Below are positions 8,866 through 17,179 of a stretch of DNA of 64,000 nucleotides, piece after piece (the first letter of the stretch is position 1; the number at the start of each line of letters is the position of its first letter). The position numbers were made by a program, and so were the translations under genes. Under the pieces are notes generated by a model, which made no database searches, was not told where the DNA came from, and was given only the letters and a program-made list of their open reading frames with translations. The stretch is from the NCBI GenBank assembly GCA_039024635.1, contig JBCCQA010000024.1, positions 1 to 64,000 of the forward strand. Direction: 5' to 3'. The DNA is from Kuafuiihalomonas sp039024635 (lineage in GTDB: Bacteria; Myxococcota; Kuafuiibacteriia; Kuafuiibacteriales; Kuafuiibacteriaceae).

Positions 8866-9483
8866 TCAAAGCTGGATACCGGCAAAGGCCATGAAGCAGA
8901 TCGCCATCAGGCCCGTGACCATGAAGGTGGCGCCGAGTCCTCGCAGCGGAGGCGGGACGTTGCTGTAGCGCAGGCGCTCTCGAATGGACGCCAGCCCCAC
9001 CACGGCCAGCAGCCATCCGATTCCTGAACCCAGGCCAAAGACGGTGCTCTCCGCCAGCGTGTATTCGCGCTGCTGCATGAACAAGGAGGCTCCGAGTATG
9101 GCGCAGTTGACCGCGATCAGGGGCAGGAACACGCCGAGCGCAGAGTAGAGAGCAGGGGCGTACTTGTCGATCGCCATCTCGACGACTTGGACCGACGCCG
9201 CGATGCTTCCAATGAAGGTCAAAAAGACCAAGAAAGTAAGGTCGACGCCGGCCAAGGATGGATGAATGAAGGCGAGTGCGCCCTCGTTCAGCACCTGGGT
9301 GAGCAGCCAGTTGTTGATGGGAACGGTGATGGCCAGGACGAAAACGACCGCGATTCCCAAACCGATGGCGGTGCTGACGCGCTTCGAGACGGCCAAGAAA
9401 GAGCACATGCCCAAGAAGAAGGAGAGGGCCATGTTCTCGACGAAAATCGACTTCACCATAAGGCTCAGATAGTGCTCAAACAT
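8866..9483 (-). CDS. nqrE: NqrE, Na+-NQR membrane subunit
   Basis: A 205-residue integral membrane protein of six helices, paralogous to NqrD. The conserved cysteines of the intramembrane [2Fe-2S] site are present in FLGMCSFLAVSKRVST and AVNCAILGASLFM. The ATG at 9483 has GGAGG at 9493-9497, overlapping the nqrD stop, and matches the family N-terminus (MFEHYLSLMVKSIF). Upstream in-frame sequence is antisense-like filler. Confidence 0.95.
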   Translation of the reverse strand: MFEHYLSLMVKSIFVENMALSFFLGMCSFLAVSKRVSTAIGLGIAVVFVLAITVPINNWLLTQVLNEGALAFIHPSLAGVDLTFLVFLTFIGSIAASVQVVEMAIDKYAPALYSALGVFLPLIAVNCAILGASLFMQQREYTLAESTVFGLGSGIGWLLAVVGLASIRERLRYSNVPPPLRGLGATFMVTGLMAICFMAFAGIQL

Positions 9484-9496
9484 TCGATCGCGCCTC

Positions 9497-10222
9497 CTAA
9501 GCCGTTTCCGCCAGCTGACGAGCGGCCGCGGGCTGAGCAGCGGCGATAGGAGCAACGGCCGGTGCCGCTGTGGGAACGACCTCGGGATGAACCTCGACGA
9601 CGTCCTCGTCCTCGACCTGACCGCTCTTCACGCTTCGCAACACCCAGATGATGGAGCCAATGAGAAAGAAGGCAGCCGGAGACAACACCATCAAACCGTT
9701 GGGCTCGTACCAGCCGCCTTCTGAGGTGAGAGGCAGGACAGAGTATCCAAAGAGCTTTCCGGAGCCGAAGAGCTCGCGGAAGAAGGCGACGACGATGAGA
9801 ATCCAGCTGTAGCCGAGCGCGTTGCCCATCGCGTCCATGGCTGAGGCCCACGGTCCGTTCTGCATCGCGAATCCCTCGGCTCGCCCCATGATGATGCAGT
9901 TGGTGATGATCAACCCGACGAATACCGACAGCTGCTTGGAGACCCCGAAGGCGTAGGCTTTGAGGATCTGGTCGGTGACGATCACGAGCGAAGAAATGAT
10001 CGTGAGCTGCACGATGATTCGAATGGACGACGGGATGTAGTTTCGCAGCAGACTGATCGAGACGTTGCTGGCCAGCAGGACCCCGGTTACTGCGAGAGCC
10101 ATTACGAGCGAGGTCGTCAGCATCGTGGTCACCGCGAGGGCTGAGCATATCCCCAGGACCTGTCGGCCAATGGGGTTGTCGTCGAAGATGGGCTCCGACA
10201 GTGCGTCGGTTGCCTTGCTCAT
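9497..10222 (-). CDS. nqrD: NqrD, Na+-NQR membrane subunit
   Basis: A 241-residue six-helix membrane protein. The iron-centre cysteines appear in LGICSALAVTTML and IITNCIIMGRAEGFAM. The last 40 residues form an Ala/Pro/Val-rich cytoplasmic tail (acidic VEDEDVVEVHPEVV, then repeated AAP/AAQ) that I do not recall in typical NqrD of about 210 residues. The start overlaps the nqrC stop by 4 bases. Confidence 0.94.
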   Translation of the reverse strand: MSKATDALSEPIFDDNPIGRQVLGICSALAVTTMLTTSLVMALAVTGVLLASNVSISLLRNYIPSSIRIIVQLTIISSLVIVTDQILKAYAFGVSKQLSVFVGLIITNCIIMGRAEGFAMQNGPWASAMDAMGNALGYSWILIVVAFFRELFGSGKLFGYSVLPLTSEGGWYEPNGLMVLSPAAFFLIGSIIWVLRSVKSGQVEDEDVVEVHPEVVPTAAPAVAPIAAAQPAAARQLAETA

Positions 10223-11019
10223 GAAGTTGCTCCTTCTCTTTTCTTCAGGCGGTCGAGGTAGGGCCCAAAGGCAGCCTCGCCTAACCAGAATTCGAGGGTG
10301 TTGGTCACGCCTCGCGAAGTGATGGTCGCCCCCGACAAGCCGTCGACTCGGTAGGGGGCATCGGGGGCCGGGGGCGCAGAGCCTTTGATGACCTCCAGAC
10401 GAACGTCACCCTTGGAACCGTAGACTTTCCGTCCTTGCCACTTTGCTTGCCAGCCGCGGTTCTCGATCTCTCCGCCCAGTCCAGGGGTCTCGCCGTGCTC
10501 GTAGAAGGTGATGCCGGCGACCGTGTCAGCGTCACGCTCCAAAGCGATGAAGCCATACATGACCGACCAGAGTCCGTAGCCTTGAATGGGGAGAATGATC
10601 TTGTCGAGGGCCCCGTCTCTCTTGACGTGATACACTAAGGCGTTATCCGGCAGGCGCATGACCTTGGCCGCGTTGGCGGGGGCCTTTTTGCTCGTGGCCG
10701 GGTCCGAAGCGGCCCGACGCTGAACGAAGTTCGAAGGGTCGATGTCTTCGTTGTAGGCCCCGCTCTCGAGCTCGACGACCCGGGCCTCGATGTTCTGCTC
10801 GAAGCGCGCCAACACCTCGTCCGGGCCGAGCTGCTCGCCATCGTTCACCAGTCCTGCCACTTCGAGGACCCGGGTGAGCCTGTCGACCCGTGCGTTGCGG
10901 TCCTGCATGGGCTTGAGGCCGACCGCCGCACCCGCCACGAGTACGGCGCAAACAAGGCAAACCGTCGCCGCGAATCCGACGACGTAGACGACGGTGGACT
11001 TCGGGTCATGCTCGGGCAT
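10219..11019 (-). CDS. nqrC: NqrC, Na+-NQR FMN subunit
   Basis: A 266-residue protein with one N-terminal helix and a periplasmic FMN-binding domain. The covalent flavin motif SGAT occurs in VDGLSGATITSRGV, with FMN attached to its Thr by ApbE. Other family marks are GYGLWSVMYGFIAL and GETPGLGGEI. The start lies inside the last codons of nqrB (14-base overlap), indicating coupled translation. Confidence 0.94.
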   Translation of the reverse strand: MPEHDPKSTVVYVVGFAATVCLVCAVLVAGAAVGLKPMQDRNARVDRLTRVLEVAGLVNDGEQLGPDEVLARFEQNIEARVVELESGAYNEDIDPSNFVQRRAASDPATSKKAPANAAKVMRLPDNALVYHVKRDGALDKIILPIQGYGLWSVMYGFIALERDADTVAGITFYEHGETPGLGGEIENRGWQAKWQGRKVYGSKGDVRLEVIKGSAPPAPDAPYRVDGLSGATITSRGVTNTLEFWLGEAAFGPYLDRLKKREGATS

Positions 11020-12217
11020 AGCGAGCCGCCCTTCGTCGTTTGTTCGCCTCGATGACGTAGTGATCTATGAGGGGCGCGAACATGTTCATGAATAGGATGG
11101 CGAGCATGATGCCCTCCGGGTACGCGGGATTGATGCAGCGTATGAGGACGGCGAGTACGCCGATCAGTGCGCCGTAGGCCAGCTTGCCCTTCGACGTGCA
11201 GGCCGATGAAACGGGGTCCGTCGCCATGAATACGGTACCGAAGGCCCACCCTCCAACGACGAAGTGGTAGTACCACGGCATGTTGACCATCGGCGTGGTC
11301 GTCGACCCGAGTCCGTTGAGCGTGAGGGCCATGGTCGCCGTCCCGGCCACCACCCCGACCATCGTTTCCCAGGACGCGATGCGTGTCCAAAGGAGGAAGG
11401 CCGCGCCGATGAGGCAGGCCAGCGTGGAGGTCTCACCCATGGACCCGGGGATGGTCCCGAGGAAGGCATCCCAAAAGGTGAATCCGGCCAGATGCCCCGA
11501 GCCCTCGGCATAGCTTGCGAGCCACGTGGCGCCGCTCGTACCGTCCGGAACGTTGGCCGCGACCCACACTTCCCCCGACAGCTGGCCAGGATAGGCGAAG
11601 AACAGGAAAGCGCGTGCGGTGAGCGCTGGATTCAGGAAGTTCATCCCCGTGCCGCCGAAGATCTCTTTTCCGATGCCCACTCCGAAAGCGACGCCCAAGG
11701 CCAGCTGCCAGTAGGGAACGGTGGCCGGCATTGTCAGCGGAATCAGCATTCCCGTGACCAGTAGGCCTTCGCTCACTTCGTGGCCTCGGATAACGCAAAA
11801 GCCCACCTCCAGGAGCCCTCCCACCGCGAAGGTGACGATGAGGACCGGCAAGAAGTACAGGGCGCCGTGCACGAAGCAGCCGAGAACAGAGTCCGAAGCA
11901 ACAGGGAGCGCCAGCCATTGGTAGACCGTGCTCTGCCAGTTCTCGAGCAGGGAGCCTCCTTGCTCGACGGTCCGGTGGATTTGAAGGCCGGTGTTGTACA
12001 TGGCCATCAGAATCGCGGGGATGAGGGCGTACACCACCGTGATCATCACGCGCTTGAGATCGATGCCGTCGCGAACGTGTGCGTCGGCCTGGGTCACTGA
12101 CCCCGGCGTGAACAAGAAGGTGTCGCCGGCCTCGAATGCCGGGTACAGCTTCTCGAGGGGTTGGCCCTTCTGGAACCGACGCGCGATGCGTTCGGTGGTT
12201 TCGAGGAGGAACTTCAA
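11006..12217 (-). CDS. nqrB: NqrB, Na+-NQR ion-channel subunit
   Basis: About 403 residues, mostly transmembrane, with the FMN-attachment SGAT in DGTSGATWLAS, plus FTPGSVTQADAHVRDGIDLK near the N-terminus and GGTGMNFLNPALTARAF. NqrB carries riboflavin and a covalent FMN and is the main part of the Na+ path. No ATG is available at the family N-terminus. TTG at 12217 (8 bases after AAGGA) or CTG at 12223 is likely, giving a start at MKFLLETTERIARRF. The frame further upstream reads through the end of nqrA in another frame and is not coding-like. Confidence 0.92.
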   Translation of the reverse strand: MKFLLETTERIARRFQKGQPLEKLYPAFEAGDTFLFTPGSVTQADAHVRDGIDLKRVMITVVYALIPAILMAMYNTGLQIHRTVEQGGSLLENWQSTVYQWLALPVASDSVLGCFVHGALYFLPVLIVTFAVGGLLEVGFCVIRGHEVSEGLLVTGMLIPLTMPATVPYWQLALGVAFGVGIGKEIFGGTGMNFLNPALTARAFLFFAYPGQLSGEVWVAANVPDGTSGATWLASYAEGSGHLAGFTFWDAFLGTIPGSMGETSTLACLIGAAFLLWTRIASWETMVGVVAGTATMALTLNGLGSTTTPMVNMPWYYHFVVGGWAFGTVFMATDPVSSACTSKGKLAYGALIGVLAVLIRCINPAYPEGIMLAILFMNMFAPLIDHYVIEANKRRRAARYARA

Positions 12218-12219
12218 GT

Positions 12220-13566
12220 TCAGGCTTCCTTTCGAATCTCTTCCAGCACCCTGCGCAGGGCGGGGCCGAAGTCGATCTTGCTCGGGCAGACGAAGGTGCA
12301 GAGGCTGAGGTCTTCTTCGTCGAGCTCGAGGACGCCGAGTTCGGTCGCCCACTCGACGTCACCGACCGAGATCGCGCGAAGGAGATGGGTCGGCATCAGG
12401 TCCATGGGCATGACCCGTTCGTAGACTCCGATCGGCACCATCGCTCGATGCGAACCGTGGGTCGAAGTCGTCATTTCGAAGCGCTTCTGCGGCTTCAGCG
12501 AAGACAAGAATATCGGGATGGACGAGAAGCGACCCAGTCCCGGCATCGTCCAGCCCAGCATGTGGCGCTCTCGATCTTCGGGAATGACCGAAAGCTGCCG
12601 AGCAAAGCGACCCAGATACCCGAAGACCTCTCCCATGGCGCGAGTGCCGCTCAGCACCGAGCCCGATATGAGGCGTAGCTCGCCCGGCTCGACTTCGTTC
12701 TGAGTCAGGGTCGCCGTATCGGCGCCCAGTCGAGTTCGCAAGAGGCGCGGCTCTCGTACCGCTTGCCCGGCCAAAGAAACGACTAGGGACATGTCGAGCT
12801 CGCCGGTCGCGAAGAGATGTCCGATACGAGCGACGTCCTGGTATCCGATGTGCCAAACGGTCCGCTCGCTGTGGACTGGGGCCAGCATGTGGATGTGAAA
12901 GCCCACCGTTCCGTAGGGGTGCTTCCCGGCGAACTCGCTCCGCTTCGCGCCGCTCTGGCCGGATTCGATTCCGCTCCCTTCGCCCACGCAAAGATGAACA
13001 GGTCCGTCGGTCAGCTTGCCGAGCAGCGACAGGCCCCGCTCGAAGTCCTCTTCTCGGCTCTCGAGGACGACTTGGGGGTCGGGCGCGAGAGGATGGGAAT
13101 CGACGGCGGTGACGAAGATGGAGTGGGGCGTCGTGCCGGGAGTAGGCGTACGGCTGAAGGGCCGGGTCCGAAGCGCTGTCCACAGACCCGACTCCAAGAG
13201 CAGCGCCTGGACCTCTTCCCGGGAAGGGTCGGCTCGGTCCTTGTGGCTTTCGAAACGCACCGCGTCGTCGGAGTTCGAATCGACGTCGATGACCAGCGAG
13301 TGGAAGGCGCGCTTGGCGCCACGATGAACGGCGCGAACGGTTCCGGTGGCGGGGGCGGTGAAGTTGACGCCGTCCAGTGTGCGGTCCTCGAAGAGCTTCT
13401 GGCCGAGGACCACCCGCTCGCCTTCTTGCACGTGCATGCGTGGGCCCAAGCCCACGTAGTCCAGGCCCATGAGCGCTACCCTCTCGGGCAGAGGCGCATC
13501 GTGAACGGATTGGACGGGTTGGCCTGCGATTGGGAGGTTGAGCCCCCTGCGCGCTCTGATTGCCAC
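12220..13566 (-). CDS. nqrA: NqrA, Na+-NQR soluble subunit
   Basis: A 448-residue cytoplasmic subunit, first gene of the operon. The N-terminus matches the family (IRARRGLNLPIAGQP), with LGQKLFEDRTLDGVNFTAPA and a C-terminal CTFVCPSKIDFGP. NqrA binds near the quinone end of the complex and is distantly like the RnfC/Complex I NADH module. GTG at 13566 was chosen: it follows GAAAGAG by six bases and gives the usual length, whereas the upstream ATG at 13623 would add 19 unrelated residues. Confidence 0.94.
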   Translation of the reverse strand: MAIRARRGLNLPIAGQPVQSVHDAPLPERVALMGLDYVGLGPRMHVQEGERVVLGQKLFEDRTLDGVNFTAPATGTVRAVHRGAKRAFHSLVIDVDSNSDDAVRFESHKDRADPSREEVQALLLESGLWTALRTRPFSRTPTPGTTPHSIFVTAVDSHPLAPDPQVVLESREEDFERGLSLLGKLTDGPVHLCVGEGSGIESGQSGAKRSEFAGKHPYGTVGFHIHMLAPVHSERTVWHIGYQDVARIGHLFATGELDMSLVVSLAGQAVREPRLLRTRLGADTATLTQNEVEPGELRLISGSVLSGTRAMGEVFGYLGRFARQLSVIPEDRERHMLGWTMPGLGRFSSIPIFLSSLKPQKRFEMTTSTHGSHRAMVPIGVYERVMPMDLMPTHLLRAISVGDVEWATELGVLELDEEDLSLCTFVCPSKIDFGPALRRVLEEIRKEA

Positions 13567-13825
13567 GAGAACTCTTTCGCGCTCCTGGCTCCGAATCAGA
13601 ACTTCGAAAATTCCTGCGGTCAATGTTTGTCGTTCAGGGATGGCAACTCAGTCCATGGCCAGAGTTCCGTCGGGTGTGGCGTGGTCGGAGTAGGCGAATT
13701 CATCGGGGACGCGATCCGCCCAAGTCATTCATTAGAGTGTATCAGTCCTGCATCCTTTGCGGTCCATATTGACAAGTTCGGAGGTGTTTCAGCTGGTCAC
13801 CGAGGCGCTGCTAGGGTCCGCGCCG
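13567..13825. promoter_or_regulatory. divergent promoter region shared by nqr and sdh operons
   Basis: This 259-base noncoding stretch separates the start of nqrA (minus) from sdhC (plus) and must hold both promoters. It is locally AT-richer around 13725-13775, with TTGACA at 13769-13774 but no convincing -10 at the right spacing. On the minus strand TGGACC, 17 bases, GATACA is a weak candidate for nqr. No clear palindrome was found. Confidence 0.4.
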
Positions 13826-14476
13826 ATGAAGCACACCATCCTGCTCAAGGTGTGGATGTCGCTTTCGGGCCTCTATCTGATTCTCTTTCTCGTGGTCCAT
13901 CTGCTCGGGAACCTTCAACTCTTTCTTCCCACTGAAACAGCCAGAATCTGGTTCAACGGCTATTCGGCGGTTCTCACCAAGAACCCGCTCATCAAGGTGG
14001 CGGGCGTCCTGACCTATCTGAGCGTCCTCATTCATGCGCTGACGTCCTGGCTCCTGACGAAGAGGAATCGATCCGCGCGGGCCTACGCCGCCGAGGCCGC
14101 GAACGCTTCGAGTAGCTGGTACTCGCGGCGTATGGGGGTCTTGGGCCTGTTGCTCTTGGTGTTTCTCGTTTTTCACATGTGGGATTTCTGGGTCCCATAT
14201 CAGTTCGGACCCATCGACCTGGACGTAGATGGACGCAAGGATCTCTACGCAGTCGTCCTTGCTTCCTTTTCCCGCCCCTGGGTCGTCGCGGGATACATGC
14301 TGTGCATGGTTGCGCTGGGCTACCATCTGCAACATGGCTTTACTGCGGCCTTTCGAAGCCTCGGGGTCCACGGAGCTCGAGGAGGCCGGATTCTTCGTGG
14401 TTCAGCGCCGCTTCTGGCGTGGATCATCGCAGGGGGCTTCGCAGCGATGCCCTTGTTCACGTTCTTGAGGAGCTGA
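13826..14476 (+). CDS. sdhC: succinate dehydrogenase/fumarate reductase cytochrome b subunit
   Basis: A 216-residue, five-helix cytochrome b of the single-subunit, diheme (type B) class found in Bacillus, Wolinella and deltaproteobacteria. Candidate haem-ligand histidines sit in helices at LVVHLLGNLQLF, SVLIHALTSWLL, LVFHMWDFW and GYHLQHGF. It anchors the SdhAB head and exchanges electrons with quinone. The ATG at 13826 starts MKHTILLKVWMSLSGL, right for the family, and the frame upstream is not conserved-looking. sdhA follows after 2 bases. Confidence 0.92.
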   Translation: MKHTILLKVWMSLSGLYLILFLVVHLLGNLQLFLPTETARIWFNGYSAVLTKNPLIKVAGVLTYLSVLIHALTSWLLTKRNRSARAYAAEAANASSSWYSRRMGVLGLLLLVFLVFHMWDFWVPYQFGPIDLDVDGRKDLYAVVLASFSRPWVVAGYMLCMVALGYHLQHGFTAAFRSLGVHGARGGRILRGSAPLLAWIIAGGFAAMPLFTFLRS

Positions 14477-14478
14477 CC

Positions 14479-16392
14479 ATGCCTCTCGATCCTCGAATTC
14501 CTCCCGGGCCCGTCCCCGAGAAATGGGATCTTCATCGTTCGCGTGTTCGGCTGATCAATCCAGCCAACAAGCGAAACCTCCGCGTCCTCGTGGTGGGTTC
14601 GGGACTGTCCGGCGCCAGCGCCGCCGCGTCTCTGGCCGAGCAAGGCTACCAAGTAACCTGCTTCTGCTACCAGGACAGTCCTCGCCGCGCGCACTCGATT
14701 GCGGCCCAGGGAGGCATCAATGCCGCCAAGAACTACCAGAACGATGGCGATACAGTCTACAGGATGTTCTACGATACACTCAAAGGAGGAGACTACCGAA
14801 GTCGAGAAGCCCAGGTCTATCGCATGGCTGAGCTCTCCGCGAACGTCATCGATCAGAGCGTGGCCCAGGGCGTGCCTTTTGCTCGTGAGTACGGCGGGAC
14901 TTTGGAGAACCGGTCCTTTGGCGGTGTGCAGGTCGAGCGCACCTTCTATGCCCGCGGCCAAACCGGACAGCAGCTGCTGCTGGGCGCCTACCAAGCATTG
15001 GCCCGACAGGTCCGGGCCGGGCGTGTTCAGATGCTGCCAAGAAGAGAAGTCCTGGACCTGGTGCTCGTCGACGGGCAGGCCCGTGGCCTCATCGCCCGTG
15101 ATCTAGAGACGGGCAGCCTGGAGAAGCATGCCGGCCATGCGGTCGTGCTCGCCACCGGAGGCTACGGGACCGTCTACTTTCTCTCCACACTGGCCCTTGG
15201 ATGCAACGCCACTGCGGCCTGGAGGGCCCACCGTCGAGGTGCCTTCTTCGCCAATCCGAGTTTCGTTCAAATTCATCCGACCTGCTTGATGGCTCACGGA
15301 GACCATCAATCGAAGCTCACTCTGATGTCCGAGTCCTTGCGCAATGACGGTAGGATATGGGTCCCGAAGAGAGCCCACGACCAAAGGGCACCGACCGATA
15401 TCCCGGAGGAGGATCGAGACTACTACCTGGAGCGTAAGTACCCCGCCTACGGCAACCTTGCCCCTCGAGACATCGCGTCCCGGGCGGCCAAGGATGTGTG
15501 CGACGCCGGACTGGGAATTGGTCCGACAGGTCGAGGAGTCTACCTCGACTTTGGAGATGCGCTCGGACGTTGGGGGCGGGAGGTCATCGAATCCCGCTAC
15601 GGCAACCTGTTCGAGATGTATCGGAACATCACAGGCTCGGATCCGTATCACGCGCCGATGCGTATCTATCCCGCCGCCCACTTCACCATGGGTGGGCTCT
15701 GGGTGGACTACCACCTCATGACCACCATCCCTCGGCTCTATGCCATCGGAGAGGCGAACTTTGCCGATCACGGCGCCAATCGCCTCGGCGCTAACTCGCT
15801 ACTGCAGGCCTGCGTCGATGGTTACTTCATCCTTCCCTACACCCTGGGCCACGACCTCGCTTCCGACCTCGATCGCTCGACTGTGTCGGCCGACCATCCG
15901 GCCTTCGAGGCGGCCGCGACCGGGGTCCGGGAACGCATTCGTCGCCTTCTCTCGATCCGAGGGCGTACGAGCCCGGCTCGGTTTCACAGGCAGCTCGGCG
16001 GTATTCTGTGGGATCGATGTGGCATCTCTCGGAGCGGCCCTGGATTGGCATCTGCGGCCTCTGAGCTCGCAGGACTGCACGAAGAGTTTCGGAATGACCT
16101 CCGGGTCGTGGGCTCGTCCGAATCGCTCAATCCCTCGCTGGAGCGCGCGCTTCGGGTCGCGGACTTCCTGGAGCTGGCGAGACTCATGGTCCGGGACGCG
16201 AGCGAGCGCAATGAGTCCTGCGGAGCACACTTCAGAGAGGAGCATCAGACGGCAGAGGGTGAGGCCCTTCGCAACGACGAGGAGTTCATGCACGTGTCGG
16301 CATGGGAGTTCGTCGAGTCTGGGCCTTCAGTCCATCATCGAGAGCGACTCTCCTTCGTACTCGAGAAGCCGGCCACGCGGAGCTACGCCTGA
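14479..16392 (+). CDS. sdhA: succinate dehydrogenase/fumarate reductase flavoprotein subunit
   Basis: A 637-residue flavoprotein. The Rossmann motif VVGSGLSGASAA is near residue 38, the covalent FAD histidine is H72 (RRAHSIAAQGG), and the active-site region includes IHPTCLMAHG, YPAAHFTMGGLWVDYH and GEANFADHGANRLGANSLL. It belongs to the type-B (Bacteroidetes/deltaproteobacterial) branch with an N-terminal extension before the FAD fold. It converts succinate and fumarate at the cytoplasmic face. The ATG at 14479 is 2 bases after sdhC; the stop overlaps the sdhB start (TGATG). Confidence 0.95.
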   Translation: MPLDPRIPPGPVPEKWDLHRSRVRLINPANKRNLRVLVVGSGLSGASAAASLAEQGYQVTCFCYQDSPRRAHSIAAQGGINAAKNYQNDGDTVYRMFYDTLKGGDYRSREAQVYRMAELSANVIDQSVAQGVPFAREYGGTLENRSFGGVQVERTFYARGQTGQQLLLGAYQALARQVRAGRVQMLPRREVLDLVLVDGQARGLIARDLETGSLEKHAGHAVVLATGGYGTVYFLSTLALGCNATAAWRAHRRGAFFANPSFVQIHPTCLMAHGDHQSKLTLMSESLRNDGRIWVPKRAHDQRAPTDIPEEDRDYYLERKYPAYGNLAPRDIASRAAKDVCDAGLGIGPTGRGVYLDFGDALGRWGREVIESRYGNLFEMYRNITGSDPYHAPMRIYPAAHFTMGGLWVDYHLMTTIPRLYAIGEANFADHGANRLGANSLLQACVDGYFILPYTLGHDLASDLDRSTVSADHPAFEAAATGVRERIRRLLSIRGRTSPARFHRQLGGILWDRCGISRSGPGLASAASELAGLHEEFRNDLRVVGSSESLNPSLERALRVADFLELARLMVRDASERNESCGAHFREEHQTAEGEALRNDEEFMHVSAWEFVESGPSVHHRERLSFVLEKPATRSYA

Positions 16393-17144
16393 TGAAGTTT
16401 CACCTCAAAATCTGGAGACAGCAGGCTCGGAATGCGGAGGGTCGAATGGTCGACTACCAGGTCGACGAGATCTCGCCCGAGATGTCTTTTCTTGAGATGC
16501 TCGACCGACTTAACGAAGACTTGAACGAGCGGGGCGAGGCCGAGCTTTCCTTCGATCACGACTGCCGAGAAGGGATTTGTGGGCAGTGTGGCGTGTTCAT
16601 CAATGGCCGTCCCCATGGCCCGCTCGAAGGCCATACGACCTGTCAACTCCACATGCGCTCATTCTCAGACGGAGATACGATCGTCATCGAGCCCTGGCGG
16701 GCGGCCTCCTTCCCTGTCGTCCGAGACTTGGTCGTCGATCGCAGCGCCTTCGATCGAATCATCGAAGCTGGAGGCTACGTATCGGTGAACACCGGGACGG
16801 CGCCCGAGGCCAATACGATTCCGGTGGGTCGGGATGAGGCGGAAGCCGCCTTCGACGCGGCTGCCTGTATAGGTTGTGGTGCCTGTGTAGCCGTGTGCAA
16901 GAACTCGTCGGCGATGCTCTTCGTGGGTGCCAAGGTGGCGCATCTTGCTCAGCTTCCTCAGGGACAGGTGGAGCGGAGCCGCCGGGTCCTCGACATGGTG
17001 GCCCAGATGGAGTCGGAGGGCTTCGGCGGCTGCAGTGTAACCGGGGCCTGCGAAGCCGAGTGCCCCAAACACATCGGGATCCACAACATCGCAAAGCTGA
17101 ACTGGGAGTGGATACGAGCCAGGGTGAAGCGGGCCATCGATTAG
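16392..17144 (+). CDS. sdhB: succinate dehydrogenase/fumarate reductase iron-sulfur subunit
   Basis: A 250-residue iron-sulfur protein. C58, C63, C66 and C84 bind the [2Fe-2S] cluster (DCREGICGQCG, TTCQLHM), and CIGCGACVAVCKN with GGCSVTGACEAECPKHI supply the [4Fe-4S] and [3Fe-4S] clusters. It wires SdhA to the haem subunit. The ATG overlaps the sdhA stop by one base. Last gene of the operon; the next gene is convergent after 35 bases with no clear terminator. Confidence 0.95.
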   Translation: MKFHLKIWRQQARNAEGRMVDYQVDEISPEMSFLEMLDRLNEDLNERGEAELSFDHDCREGICGQCGVFINGRPHGPLEGHTTCQLHMRSFSDGDTIVIEPWRAASFPVVRDLVVDRSAFDRIIEAGGYVSVNTGTAPEANTIPVGRDEAEAAFDAAACIGCGACVAVCKNSSAMLFVGAKVAHLAQLPQGQVERSRRVLDMVAQMESEGFGGCSVTGACEAECPKHIGIHNIAKLNWEWIRARVKRAID

Positions 17145-17179
17145 CAGCGATTGTTCATGGCGAAGCAGCCCGCCGACGC

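Noticed and set aside
13769..13774. TTGACA, a perfect -35 box in the nqr/sdh intergenic region.
   Set aside because: No acceptable -10 hexamer at 16-18 bases on the plus strand, so no sdh promoter is claimed from it.
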